The notes under the pieces are model-generated. The model was not told the origin of the DNA, did not search any database, and was given only the letters and a program-made list of their open reading frames with translations. From NCBI GenBank assembly GCA_031841125.1, contig CM063114.1:36167574-36231573 (forward strand): a DNA stretch of 64,000 nucleotides. Reading direction: 5' to 3'. Positions 12,390 through 23,883 of this stretch are shown one piece after another. The translations under genes were made by a program, and so were the position numbers. The DNA is from Acanthococcus lagerstroemiae (taxonomy: Eukaryota; Arthropoda; Insecta; Hemiptera; Eriococcidae). Position 1 is the first letter of the stretch; each line of letters opens with the position of its first letter.

Positions 12390-12801
12390 CAGGGTTGCCA
12401 CTTTCTGGAAAACCGGGAAAAGTCAGGGAATTTGGTCAGTCAGGGAAAAGTCAGGGAAAAGTCAGGGAATTTTCATTTAAGTCAGGGAAATTTTCTGAAA
12501 ATAACAAACGAGTTCGTATTTTATCAGAGTAAACTTTTTTTATCATAACATAAGAATAATGATAATCTATTCGCAAATGAAATAGTCTATAATATTGAAA
12601 AATATTACATAAATTACATCTGTACCTTCTTCTTCTCGATAGCGATTTTTTTAAAATCTGTATTGTAAAAAATTTCTGTGACTCTCCTCCCTCTGGGCTT
12701 TCTCAGAATCCTGTAAAAAAGTCAGGGAAAATTGGAAAAGTTGGCCTGGAAAACCGGGAAAAGTCAGGGAAAACCAATCCTGAAAAACAGTGGCAACCCT
12801 G
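12390..12801. mobile_element. Non-autonomous DNA element, CAGGGTTGCCAC termini, 5-bp TSD
   Basis: The termini are CAGGGTTGCCACTTTCTGG at the left and CAGTGGCAACCCTG at the right, forming terminal inverted repeats. The direct repeat TGAAT flanks it at 12385-12389 and 12802-12806. Subterminal AAAGTCAGGGAA words are repeated several times near both ends (12420-12490 and 12718-12770). The 412-bp interior has no coding sequence. A related 248-bp copy at 34844-35091 also has a 5-bp TSD. The CAGGG start and 5-bp TSD recall the hAT5 subgroup, but that is inference. Confidence 0.85.
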
Positions 12802-13108
12802 TGAATGGACTGACTGAATGAATGACAGCCCACATGAATGAATGATAATATGAGATAATGAATGATTGCCGTTATCATTTTGTTTTGTTACTTCCTTTTT
12901 TGGATAATTTTCTTTAAGGAAGCCACGAATGTGGTTAATTCTCTTTCGCGATTTACTTTCAATGAATAATTAGACCGTTTTTGAAAAGTAAGCAAAAGAA
13001 GGGTGGTTCGATTTTTACTGGACACTTCCACGTATCGCAATATGAAAACCTTTTGTGGTTAACCGGTTCTGAAGATGGTGGAAAACTGTTTTGTTGGTCA
13101 TGTCTATT

Positions 13109-13409
13109 CAAGGATGTACCGATAGGGGGGGGCAACTCCCCTCCCGTAGGAATTTTTTACTCAGCATTCGGGGAAATTTACAATTTCAATCAGGCGGAGT
13201 TGGGAAAATCCAACAAGTCGAAAGTTTTTTTTTTTTTTTTTTTTTTTTGCTTTGATACTTGGGAATTGAGTTAAGAAGTTGGAAAAATCCAACAAATCAA
13301 ACGTTTTTTTTGTTTTGCTTTAATACTCGGTAATTTTGAGTTGAGTCAGTTGGGACTTCCACAATTCTTGCCCCCTACCCAGGAAAAATTCTTCGGTGGT
13401 ACGTTTTTG
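13109..13409. mobile_element. hAT-type MITE with perfect 8-bp TSD TGTCTATT
   Basis: The left end reads CAAGGATGTACCGATAGGG and the right end CTTCGGTGGTACGTTTTTG. The direct repeat TGTCTATT lies at 13101-13108 and 13410-13417. The interior holds repeated AGTTGGGAAAATCCAAC-like words and a poly-T run (about 13216-13249). Related copies are at 48078-48409, with ends at 2091 and 3799. The 8-bp TSD is the hAT signature; no transposase is encoded. Confidence 0.88.
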
Positions 13410-13479
13410 TGTCTATTATTCGTCAGAGAAAAGAATAAATGCATATGGAATGACCCTACACAGGGATACGGCAGTTTGA

Positions 13480-15440
13480 ATAATTTCATCAATGCCGTTT
13501 TGTAGTATAGCATGTTTCATACATTTATTCTGATTTTGACTTCATCTCTACGCTTGTGGCTTACCTCCTAGGAAAACTCACCGCACGCCTCTGATGCGCT
13601 CACACAATATTCTGAAGTGCCTCTCACACATCCTTCCTAAGGATATAGCAGAGGACTACTCATCAGTGTATTGCAGCCAGCCGAAAGCTGAAAGCCAAAA
13701 GCCAAATTCAGCCAAATTTTTACTGATAAGAGAAAAGCTGAAAGCCAGCTTTATTTGTACCTTCACAAGCCAAAAGCTGAAAGAAGCCAAATTTTTCCAG
13801 CTTTCTTTTGGCTTCTCAAAAACCTATAAATTCGTGAGCTCTCATCAATTTTCCTTGTGTGTGATATTTTTGAGAACTGCATTTTCCCTCCTTAAACCTT
13901 AAACCTCAGCTCAGGTGTCAGTTGACGGCAAATTTCACCAATGTATTGTAGCCAGCCGGAAGCCAAATTCAGCCGAATTTTTACTGATAAGAGAAAAGCC
14001 CAAAGCGAGCCGAATTTTTCTTAAAAGCCAAAAGCAGAAAGCCAAATCCGTTTTTTTCAAGCTCAAAAGTTTAATCCGAAATCCGAAGCTGGAATTTTTA
14101 GCTGCAATACACTGCTACTCATTCAGTTATACCTGACTCTTATCGGATCTGTCGTGGATTACGGATCACTCATATATGGACTTGGCCCTCTCTCATAACT
14201 TATAGCTTCTTGACGCTGTTCAAAATGCGGGTTTACGTATCGCCATTGGCGCCTTTTGCACTAGCCCAGCTTTGAGTATATGTGCCGATGCTGGAATTCC
14301 TCCTTTCTCTTACCGCCGCTTCTCGTTACGATAGCACACAACCCTAAAATCTTTCTGCCTATGAGTATCTCTTTAACCCTTCAAACTACACCGCTGTTCC
14401 TAAATCCTCACTGCACTTACGTTCACACTTCGAAGGGACACTGTCCCGTACCTTTTCCTACCATTCATTACCAACAATCCATACATCACCCCCACCCTGG
14501 TTGGTAAACCTTCTTTCATGTGATTTCGAACTTACAGAATTCCCTAGAAAATCTACCCCCCCCCCAAGTTTATCGGACACATTTGCAAGAAATTCTGGAC
14601 CGTTTTCCTCGTGACCGTATCCTATGCTTCACTGATGGTTCAAAGTACAACCGACGCATGGCTTACGTTTGCTGTTTAAATAGTCTACCACACTCCTTCC
14701 GACCTAAAAACACAGCTTCCTTATCCTACAGTGTCTAGTCACGATCTCCTTGCTCGAAGACTCACCCACCTCCACCCACTATTAGGTCTTCTCAGATTCA
14801 GTTTCCTCCTCAGGGTCTATTTTTGAGCGCCTTTGAATGCACGCTCTCGCCCAACGCATCCATCTCATTCTCCATCTCATTTCCTTCACCACCAAGAGCA
14901 TTCCACTCATCTGGATCCCAAGTCATATTGGTATCCGAAGAAATGAGACAGTTGATCAAGCAGCACAACAAGCTACACAGCTCCCATGTATCACTCGTCA
15001 CCTCTCTATCTCAACAGATCTCACTTCCGCCATTCGCCAGACCATTTTGTCAAATCAAACTTACACCTGTTCCCTGGTCTACGTCCCAACGTTACTCCCG
15101 CCGCGAGGAAGTTATCACCCGCCTAAGGATTGGACATACACGCCTCACACATACGCATCTTCTCCCTAACCTTTATCCCCTCAACTGCCCTCACTGTGAA
15201 GATAAAGACCCTCTCACCGTTGACCACCTCTTTTCATGCCCCTCTCTCACCTATCTTCGTAACTCTCAGCACGTCCCCCACAGTCGAATTTTGGCCCTCT
15301 CCAACTCCCACAAGCACTTAAACAACACCATCACCTACCTTTCCGCTGCTGGATACCTCTGCGACATACAGACAACAATCGTTTCCGAGCCCATAGCCTG
15401 AGAGTGTAGCTCCGTGACTCGATAATAATAAAATAAAAAG
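13480..15440 (+). pseudogene. RNase H-bearing non-LTR retrotransposon, 5'-truncated and decayed
   Basis: Read across frames and across the MITE at 13664-14114. The order begins with the end of the reverse transcriptase (near 13570-13650, LLGKLTARL then NILKCLSHIL). After the MITE come VVDYGSLIYGLG (14148-14185) and a typical thumb region. Next is an RNase H domain with FTDGSK at about 14628-14645 and LIWIPSHIG plus NETVDQAAQQA at 14908-14970. The C-terminal region has LRIGHTRLTHTHLLPN and a CPHC..DHLFSCP zinc-like motif at about 15125-15240. Several frame changes and stops make it dead. The 3' end has an AATAATAAAATAAAA tail at 15424-15438. RNase H after RT suggests the I/Jockey-group LINEs that keep this domain. 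In life it would copy its RNA at a chromosomal nick. Confidence 0.85.
13664..14114. mobile_element. hAT-type MITE inserted in the LINE, perfect 8-bp TSD
   Basis: The termini are CAGTGTATTGCAGCCAGCC and GCTGCAATACACTG, flanked by CTACTCAT at 13656-13663 and 14115-14122. The interior contains repeated GAAAGCCAAA-type words, and a block around TTTTTACTGATAAGAGAAAA occurs twice (13721-13738 and 13978-13995). Removing the element and one TSD rejoins the surrounding LINE, which shows the order of events. The ORFs inside are products of the repeats. Confidence 0.92.
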
Positions 15441-17418
15441 TCCCCTAGAATCCCGAAATTGATCACTGCAAGAACATGGCTGGTTGAAGTATTTTGGTGT
15501 CTTCAAAGGGCGCGAGGCTGAACACAGAGTTTTGCCTCGAAGTCCAAATGTGGCGCAGGTGTGTCTCCAAAACGCTCCCTCAAGTAAAGCTTTCTGCCAA
15601 TCAAGTATGAAGTGGCTATTTTGAACATTTAGAGGCGACCACCAAGTATTTTCACTATCCAAACTAATAGGTTACCAAGGTTAACAATGTGGTCAGCACT
15701 ATCCAGTGATTCGAGAGAAGGCGAAATTCGAGTGAATCACTAGGCACACGAAGTACGACGTAGCAAAAAGCTGTCCACGACTCCCATTGCTCTCATTTGA
15801 CTACCACTTTCGATCTGCGCTTAATTCTATGCGCCTCGAAAATTCCGCAAGTAATTAATACTTTTAGTTTGGCGGGCATCACGAGATAATTTATTTGGCA
15901 CTAGTGTTAGTTTATTCAGCTGTAGGATAAGCCTAATACCGAAAAGCCACAGCATTCTCAAAAGGTTACGTATTGAAGTTGTCGAAGTGAAAGGCATGGC
16001 ACATGCGCATGGCGTCGTGCATATAGTAGAGTAGATAGACCATAAGTTTATCATTATAATTATTGGTACTACTTTTAAAAATGAAAACATTCTTGACCGC
16101 CAAAGTGTCTGGACAACGCATTTCTTGAATCAGTGCTGATGTAAGACAAGAAGAGTACCTATCTATTCTACCTTCTATCGTGTTCTTCATCTCGATCAAC
16201 TTTTCCTCTACTTCAGAATTCAATAGTTGTATTAATTTTGTGTGTACTGAGAGCTCGTTCTTGAATGCAGTAAAACGCAGAAGATTTCAAGTGCTAACTC
16301 CGGGTCGAAGACGTGGACAGGGTGTACGTTATTAGAATTAATTGAACCCACGTTTGAACGAGTTCGCTGGACACAAATCGAACTCGACGTGAATTAGTAC
16401 ACGATAATTTGAATTGAGTAGGTCTAACTAACAAGCAGAATGTTGAACTGGCGAGTGGCCAGTTGTAAAAATTACACGAAAGTTTTCTGTACACAAATTA
16501 CGACATAACTGGATGCGTATTCTGTATGGACGTGAAATAAATCGAGCTTGGAATTCAAATGATTTTGTATTCATCAAAATTATGTCACGTTATGTCTGAG
16601 GAATCAGCGAATAGCCCGTAAACTATGGACTAACCGATTTTTTTTTTAAACTACAAAAACGCCTATCCTCCCTCCATTCTCGTAGAAAAATTCTTGAATT
16701 TTTCGGTAGTAGCAGGAGTTGTGCGAGAGGACAGACAGACAGAAATCCCCAAAAATTCACTGTTGGAAATTTTTAAGAAGTAGTTGAAATAGAAGGTCAA
16801 AATAAAATGGTCAGAAGGTCAGAGCTGGATGTTTACAAAAATTATTCCGGTTGAAAAATGTGCGATTGATTGATGCCTTAATTGTGCGAATTGTAAGCAA
16901 TGTTACCCTTAGCTCGGAAGAAGTAATGAGTAATGATCAGCCGTTGCAGTGAAATAGAGCAACGTTTTTACTTACACAAATGAAGTGGTCGCAAGTGCAT
17001 TTATTTTTATTTATTTATTTATTTTTCCTTGATTGATCTATCAAGACCTATGTCTGACAGTACCGAAAGCTGTAATTGAGCTAGGAATCTGAACTTTGAT
17101 ATGGTAACCGCGATAACAAAACGAAGGTCGAATTCGTAGATGGGCTGATCGGACTACCCGGGAGGGCTGGGCGAGGGCAGTGTACCTGTTCCGTGGAAAT
17201 GGCGCTATTCAATACCGTAGTCTATAATTTACCTAGGCAACTGAAATTTGTAAATGATTTTTCGCAGAATGGAAAATGATTCCGAACAAATGGGATCTTG
17301 AGATGGTGAAAATTTTTCAGAACTGACATTGACCTCACAAAGTGGTAGCAAATTAAACATGAATTTCTAAAGATATGATTTGTGTAATTTTTGGTTATTC
17401 TGATGCTGAAATTTTTCA
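15441..17418. other. Non-coding stretch
   Basis: No gene or known repeat was recognised. A short ATTT microsatellite lies at about 17003-17027 and short GACAGACAGACAG at 16731-16742. The ORFs are at most 87 codons and carry no motif. Confidence 0.4.
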
Positions 17419-17426
17419 GCTGCATT

Positions 17427-17622
17427 CAGTGCCGAATTAAGATTTTCGTAAGCCTTAGACAATTTGTTGTTCTATTTTTTTTTTTTTTTTTGAAAGTTTA
17501 CATGCCACCAGAGTCATAATTACATTACTGCGGCCAGATTCCAGTAAGTAATTTAAAAAAAAGTTCATGCTTCGTAGGCCCTAGGCAATTGCCTACTCTG
17601 TCTGATGGATAAATCGGCACTG
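17427..17622. mobile_element. hAT-type MITE, perfect 8-bp TSD GCTGCATT
   Basis: It begins CAGTGCCGAATTAAG and ends AAATCGGCACTG. The direct repeat GCTGCATT lies at 17419-17426 and 17623-17630. Subterminal GTAAGCCTTAGACAATT and GTAGGCCCTAGGCAATT words repeat on both sides. It is 196 bp and has no coding capacity. Confidence 0.92.
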
Positions 17623-17707
17623 GCTGCATTTTGGAAAAACCCTCTTCTATTACCAGTTAATACAGACTACTGTCTGAGACAAATCGAATTATATTTTTCC
17701 TCTGACA

Positions 17708-17881
17708 CAGTGGCGTAGCGTCGGGGGGTGGGAGGGCACAAGGAGGCACGTTCCCCTCAGTATTTTTACATAGTCCTCTAATATTGGCGATTTTTAAAAA
17801 ATACCTCAATTTTCGACTTTTTCTCCCTTGAAAATCTTATTTTGCCTCCTCCCCTCTGGGAGAATCCTGGCTGCGCCACTG
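17708..17881. mobile_element. hAT-type MITE, CAGTGGCGTAGC termini
   Basis: It starts CAGTGGCGTAGCGTCGGGG and ends GGCTGCGCCACTG. The flanks CTCTGACA (17700-17707) and CTCTGAAG (17882-17889) agree at 6 of 8 positions, so the TSD has decayed. The CAGTGGCGTAGC terminus is a common hAT form. It is 174 bp. Confidence 0.85.
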
Positions 17882-17889
17882 CTCTGAAG

Positions 17890-19182
17890 CCATACTTTGA
17901 GGGGTTGAGGAGTTGAGGGGTCTGAAAGTCGATGACTGAGGCCCTTCGGGATAATTATGAGATAAAATTATGCATGATTCGTCATTTTTTGTTATTTTCT
18001 GTCGTCTTTTGTATCGTTTTCTGTTGTTTAGCCTTCCGCTATTTCGTACAAATTATAAATAAGTATTCCCCTTCCTTTTAATGAAATATCAATGTTCTAT
18101 GTCCCTTTTTTTCTCTGATTTTCTTTCTGTTTTTGATTTTTTTTCTTTCTTCTAGCTTTCACTTTTTGTCTGTACCACTAGAAACTTTATTTAAATGTAC
18201 TCGAACTCGTGTTTGGATACATTTTGATTCTAATAATTTATTCAGACAACTTTTTATAACTTCTAGAACTTATTTCGTTTTCCTTCTTCTATTCCTTTTC
18301 CTTTGCGGGTTATTTTCTGTTTTTGTTTCTGCCTTATTGTGTCTTTTCTGTTTTTACGTCTTCCTTCCGTTTCCCTTTTTTGTCTGTTTTTCCACACTTT
18401 CCTTCTTTTTCTCTGCTGTTCTTTTTCTGTCTCTATTTGCCTTCTATTTGTCCTCATTAGTCATCTTTAATCATTTTTCTGTCATTCTCTGTATTTTTTT
18501 ACTGATTTAGTCGGTGTCTGTCTCGGTCCTCTCTCTCTTCTGTTATCTCATTCTTCAGCTGTACTGTTTTTTTCGAAGCCTCACCTTATATTATTGACTA
18601 ACAAATTCAAATTTCGAAATCTTGTCACACCAAGAGACTTCTAAATACTTGTGTTTTAACATCTAAGGATTTTCATTTCTGGAGGGGTAGGAAGATAGGG
18701 GGAATTCCCGGTGCTACGATTTTTATATCTTATTATTTTTATTTGATCTGTCATCTAATGTTTTACTTTCTACGTACTTCGGTATTATTTACTCAGTTTC
18801 ATTATTTTGAAAGGATGGGTTGAAATTCAATAAAGAACGTCGAAGTAATTCGTTGCTAGCAAAACTTCTTGAGTAACCCCTGCCCCGCGTTGTTTTTCAT
18901 GCTAATAATCGAGTAGCGAGCTTCCTAAAAGGCCGATTTCAAATTTCCTTTTTTCTCAAGAAAAAGGAAACAAGGTTTTCCTCTTTTCGAAGAATGGAAC
19001 GAAGTTGTTCCAACTCAGAGAGATCACTTATTTCTCCCCATTTCTTGAAGAAAGGACTCCGTTTCTCATTCCACATGGATGCAACAGTTTACTTTACCCT
19101 CCTCAGAAAGAGAGAAAACGTTTCTCATTCAGGAAAAAGGGACGCTCCTTTTTGAATTTTTTTTTCTTTTGATTTTCGTAGT
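17890..19182. other. Non-coding stretch with pyrimidine-rich block
   Basis: From about 18085 to 18560 the plus strand is strongly T/C-rich (TTTCTTT, TTTTCTG words), which makes spurious ORFs on both strands. The minus-strand reading is rich in Lys/Arg/Glu and could be a decayed LINE linker; this cannot be shown. At 18940-19160 there are repeated inverted GAAAAAGGAAA and TTTCTC words of unknown origin. Confidence 0.4.
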
Positions 19183-20060
19183 TAACTTTACGGGAAGTAT
19201 TAAATAGCACGAAATATAAAGTGTGATTGAACGAAATGTGAAGCCACGAAAAAAAAAAGTTTAAATTACGAGTTTTAAAATCGATATCACGAAATGACTT
19301 GCATACGCTATATTATGTTGTTTAAACACAAAAATTATACGTCATCGCGGATAACGTACACACTACACACTCGTGAAGATAGGAGATCCATGAGTTTAAG
19401 AGGAATCCAATTTTCTATAAAAACGATCATTAAGAATTTTTTCGTAAGTACTCTAGAAACGCCATAGAGGGGAGCTCTGAGGTAATGCTCGAAAGGACGG
19501 ATCTCAGGGCTTCGGTTGAGAGAACAAAAAAGAGTGGGCGTGTAAAAATTACCCTTTATTACAGTACATTAGGAATTTTTAGACCTATTATTTATGCGAA
19601 TGACCCCATCGAGATCATCGAGGGGTTTCGAACTCAACGAATTCATTTTTGATATCGGTTTGGCTCTTAATCTAAATTTGTGGCTCCTGAGGAGGGGGAG
19701 AATCGATTCATAGATTTTTATTGCTCCAAAATTTGATTTTGACATTAATTTGTGCGCAATTGTAAATTTGTGGCAAGTATGATGGAGGCCGAGAATTTGA
19801 ACTTTTTATTTCGGGCGCAGTAATATCGTGTCTCTTTTTTTCATTGTGTGTAGAAGGTATTAAAATTCTGGGCGTATTTTATTTTATCGTATGAGTGAAT
19901 TATACTGCGTTCTGAAGTTTAATTTTTTCTTCAAACTCTTTCTTTTTCTGTTTCGTACTTGTTACTGCGCTTGTCATTTATATATTTCGTGTAAACCGCA
20001 TATTTCTTTCGTGAATTCAACATTACCATTGTGGGCCGATAAATGGGTCCCTAACTTTAC
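19183..20060 (+). mobile_element. 860-bp non-autonomous element, copy A, with 9-bp TSDs
   Basis: The element proper is 19192-20051. It starts GGGAAGTATTAAATAGCACG and ends CGATAAATGGGTCCC. It is bounded by the direct repeat TAACTTTAC at 19183-19191 and 20052-20060. A nearly full-length second copy lies inverted at 57870-58725 with its own different 9-bp repeat, which fixes the ends independently. The terminal inverted repeats are short (GGGA only). No ORF of known family is inside. At 19475-19525 it carries a sequence resembling the 3' part of the SINE seen at 1371, 55251 and 62976. A 9-bp TSD is typical of MULE-type transposons, but class is inference. Confidence 0.88.
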
Positions 20061-20149
20061 TACTTGTTGCTCATTTCAAAAGCAAAATTAGAGTACAGTA
20101 CAAATTTAAATGAGATACTCTGAGTCAAAGATTGAATGAACCTCTCATT

Positions 20150-20640
20150 CGATAGCTTATTCACTTTTCTTGAGTCAAGTAAATTTTTTTAAGCGTTAAA
20201 TTTGGATTTCGAGGCCCAGAGTTGGGACTGGTGGAAATTCGAAGATATTGTTCCAACTGAAAGACCCAAACAATCCCTATACTGACAGTTTGTTCAATTT
20301 TTTAAAGTCGAGTTAATATTACCCTTTTCAAGGAGAAAATGCTGAGTTTGCAGTCTACTTCCGGGTCATATCAGAAATCTGATGATTTAAAATCCCAAAT
20401 GATATAACGATAGTTCATTCGATTTTGTAAGAGTTTATTTTGTCTGTTTCAAAGATAAAATACGAATTTTAGAGCCCTGGACGAGATCAAAATTCTGACG
20501 CGATATTGACGACAACCAATGACCCCAAAGAACCTTTATTCCGGTTTTGTTGAATTTTTCAAGCCAGTTTTCACCAATTTGACGGATGACTTTTTCAATT
20601 TTGAGTCTAATTCTGGGATGGGTTAAGCATCTCCATTTGA
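20150..20640. repeat. Degenerate minisatellite, period about 128 bp
   Basis: Related segments start near 20159, 20289, 20414 and 20546, each with GTTyrTTs(A/G)ATTTTT followed by an (A/C)AGTyGAGTT or AAGAGTTT-like word, and later CCTGG/CCGGG. Divergence is high. No coding sequence. Confidence 0.55.
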
Positions 20641-22382
20641 AAGAGGATTCAGCAAAGCGAAAAACAAAAATGTTGATAAATTATTCTAAATAATATTTCC
20701 TTTAAAAATTGTAAAGCTAATAGGAAGCAACCTTTGTTCAAGGCAGGACGGATTTTTTGATTGTTCAAAAAACAAAATTTTACAATATCAGATTCCCTTT
20801 GATTCCCTTCTCAGCTGCTTTTACATTAGAAAATATATGGTGCAGTGGCACCGGAATGGGAGGTGGTAGAGAGGGGGTACACTGTACCCCTACCCAGAAA
20901 GTATGGCGTATACATAGCAAATCATTTGTGGCCTTCAAAATTTGAAATAAATTGAAGAACTATGCAGTACATTGATAGAAAGGGTCGAGAGAGTTCAGAA
21001 ATAAGATTTAAGGGTATTTTGAATATTTACAAATTTTTTAGCTTGTGATTTTCACTTTCAAAACAGGTTTTAGACTTAGATATTTTTTTATTTTTTTATA
21101 ATTGACTTAAACTTGAGATCTCTACCTCCCTCTCACCCCAACAAAAAAGAATAAATAAACTTTCGAAGCCCCTGGTTTCGTTTATTGTAGCAGAATAAGG
21201 TTATTCCCCGTGTTTTTGAAATTTTTCTTTCCCTTCTCTGTTTCGAATTGTCACCTCCTTCCAAAGATTAGTTTTCAAATACCCCCTTCCGCAAAGAAAA
21301 AAGTCAGTCAGACATCAGACTTTTATCAAATGGGTAAAATGAACTTGAATTGAAAAATATTGAACAACGTATAGATTTTTTCGTGAGGGGAGGGGGGGCG
21401 CTTATTGAATATCGCATCACATTTTTGATCTGACTCTGATATGGCTTTTAAAAATCGAGCCGTGTGTCGAAACAGGGATCTTTCAGATTTTGATCTGCCT
21501 TCCGCTCCTCTCTGATGATGACACTTGGAACTTTAACTTTGCATCCCAAAATTACGTTTCTCAATTACGCCCTTATTCGGTGACGCTCCATAACTGTTGC
21601 TGATGCAAAACTAGAGAGTATGATGCGATATAAGTTTGCCTACATGATCAAACCATAACTTTCCAATGTTTCATCAAAATGCGCAGATTTTATATTTTTC
21701 GCTATTTTTTTTTTTTTTATTCCAAACCGTCAAATTTGGTCAGAAAAGGTAAATTTTACACCCGTCAGGCATAAGTCAATATTAGCTGATCAAGCTGAAA
21801 ATTTTTCCAGTTTTCTTGTGTAATTATTGGAACAACTTCCAGGGGAGGGTGCATGGATCCGAGAATGTTTTGAGAATAAGGACCATACTGTAAATAGACA
21901 CGAGTGAGCAGCTCGAGTGTCAATTCTCAACGTACTAAGTACCAGCAGCTGCCAGAAGTAAAATGGCTTGAATCTCAGATACAGATAAGTTTCACGATTC
22001 AGCAGTAAAGATAGAAAATTAAATGTTTACTTTGTTCTAGTACAGACGAACTTTAAAATTAATTTTTTCGGGTTTTACGTCAATACTCAACATAGACGGT
22101 TCTATGGGAGAATTTAGGGGTAATCACCCCGTTGATCGTCAAGAATAGAAAATTTTCAGAAATTATCCAAAAAAATTGAAAACATTTTGCTCCTTTCTTT
22201 TGCAGATTTAAACACATTCATAAGTCAGCACTATGGAATCCACCCCATAGAAAATTTTTGTACCGGGTCTGGTAGTCGCAGTATTTTCAACTTTAGCTTC
22301 CTCCAATTCTTCTATCGTAATTCGAAAATTTTCTGTTTGGGACAGCTGAGGTGAATTCGAGATGAATTTTTTCTTTTTAATA
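20641..22382. other. Non-coding stretch
   Basis: A lone hAT-like terminus CAGTGGCACCGGAATGG sits near 20843 with no partner found. A T-run lies at 21705-21718. No gene was recognised. Confidence 0.4.
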
Positions 22383-22925
22383 AGGAAACCCCGGTCGCGA
22401 GAATGACGAATTCCGACCTCACGTGAAATTACGCGTACGAATTACCGCGTTCTCGTAGCCGAATAAATAAAGCTGGAATCGCTTACTTGGGCGATGAGGA
22501 AAATCCTTGCACTCGAAGGCGGCGTGTATAAAAAAATGAACGCGAAAAACAAAAAAATTCAAATAAATAAAAACGGCGACACGAAACCGTCGCACGCGGC
22601 AGCGAACAACTGAAAATGAATTCTTATTCTGGTCACCATGAAGTCCTTCCGAAACTCGCAAGTCAATATTCCGGATTGACTGATAAGAGGTTACGAATTT
22701 AACGCACTGATAAAAGGTGCGTCGATCACCACCTTATTCAATTTACCACTTCGCGGTTAATGAAGGTCGCTTAGACCGGCGTCGGTCTTTATTACGTTGG
22801 AAATTGTCGAAGAGAAGACGGCGAACTCTCGCAGACCGTTCGAAGACCGCGATCTTCGCGAAACCGGTTCACGCAGACGACCACCGAACGTTGTCCAAAT
22901 TGACGTTTGACGGGCGTACATGACT
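22383..22925. promoter_or_regulatory. CpG-rich island, candidate promoter or first-exon region
   Basis: This block is visibly richer in G+C and in CG dinucleotides (ACGCGTACG, GTCGCACGCGGC, ACCGGCGTCGGTC) than the AT-rich DNA on both sides. On the minus strand it contains TTTTCAGTTGTTCGC (about 22604-22618), which fits the arthropod initiator TCAGT, with TTTCGTG about 28 bases downstream where a downstream promoter element would sit. A donor-like CAAGTAAGC follows near 22480. No long ORF or family motif is seen on either strand, so a gene product cannot be named. Promoter activity is inferred, not shown. It could equally be an old GC-rich repeat. Confidence 0.3.
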
Positions 22926-23026
22926 TCCCTAAACCAACGCACCGCCATTGCAAGCACAAAAGCTCGTTTTGGGTCATTGGCGGATCCAGGAAGTAATCCT
23001 GGGAGGAGCAGTTGAGGGGATGAGTA

Positions 23027-23170
23027 CAGTAGCGTAGCCAGCTTAATGTTCGAGAGGGTTCTGGTTTTGACAGAGGGTGAGGGGGTGTTAGAGGAGGAGC
23101 TAAATCAGAAAAACTGTCTAACGAAGTCGCAAAGGAGAGGGGTCCATAGACCCCCCTGGCTACGCCACTG
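23027..23170. mobile_element. hAT-type MITE, perfect 8-bp TSD GATGAGTA
   Basis: It starts CAGTAGCGTAGCCAGC and ends CTGGCTACGCCACTG. The direct repeat GATGAGTA lies at 23019-23026 and 23171-23178. It is 144 bp. It sits just after a GGCGGATCCAGGAAG head (about 22979). A related GGTGAGTCCAGAAAG head is at 23345, so older elements of a second family surround it. Confidence 0.92.
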
Positions 23171-23612
23171 GATGAGTACCATGGCGACCCAAGCCTCCAA
23201 TATGACGAAATTGAGTTAGGCACTCTGGTAGAAACTAACCGAAGCAACTTTTCTATTGATGGGAGAGAAGAGAAGACAAAATATAATTTTGCCAACCGAC
23301 GAATTTGAATCGACTAATGAAAAAAAAGGCCAAGGTCAACCTGGGGTTTAACCAGTGGTGAGTCCAGAAAGCCATCTTGGGAGGAGCAATCCAAAATGAA
23401 CACGAGTAGTTTTTGCCCTCCCCCTCTTCTCGGTATCTGGTGCTCATGAGTAAATAAGGGAGAATACTTGGAATCCTAGACGAATAGAGGAAGTAAGGTA
23501 CTGCTCCTCCATAGAGCCCACTGAAGTGTTTTTGGAAAATAACTCGTCACAAAATTGATATTGAAAAACTTTGTTTAGGGGATGAAACTTCAAAGTTTTC
23601 TTTGGTTACCAC

Positions 23613-23835
23613 CGGAGACGTAGCGAAGAATTTTTTCAAGAGGGACAAAAATGTTCAAGTTCTCAACTGATTCAACTAAAAATTCTCAAGTATCAAAATT
23701 TGTTTTAGAAAAATCTTTTGATTTGTGACAGATTTTTCCCAAACTTTTGATCCATCTAATCAAATTTTCTAAGTCCGGCGGAGGCTTGGAGGAGGGGGTG
23801 CCAAAGTGCCCCCTGCCCCCTTATTTTCATCCCTG
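23613..23835. mobile_element. hAT-type MITE, perfect 8-bp TSD GTTACCAC
   Basis: The direct repeat GTTACCAC lies at 23605-23612 and 23836-23843. The left end reads CGGAGACGTAGCGAAG and the right end TTTTCATCCCTG. The interior TTTTCCCAAACTTTTGATCC matches the fragment at 3560-3675. It is 223 bp and non-coding; the ORF that overlaps it is fortuitous. Confidence 0.85.
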
Positions 23836-23883
23836 GTTACCACTTTTTGTAAAACCTAGAAAAGGCATAGAATTTTCAGCCGA

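Noticed and set aside
15318..15662. Minus-strand ORF of 114 codons
   Set aside because: It is antisense to the 3' end of the plus-strand LINE and its flank, with no motif of its own.
18133..18510. Plus-strand ORF of 125 codons, rich in Phe and Leu
   Set aside because: It is the translation of a pyrimidine-rich low-complexity tract; the minus-strand ORF of the same tract is equally open.
22792..23295. Minus-strand ORF of 167 codons
   Set aside because: It runs through a hAT MITE with a perfect TSD (23027-23170) and its flanks, so it cannot be an old conserved gene.
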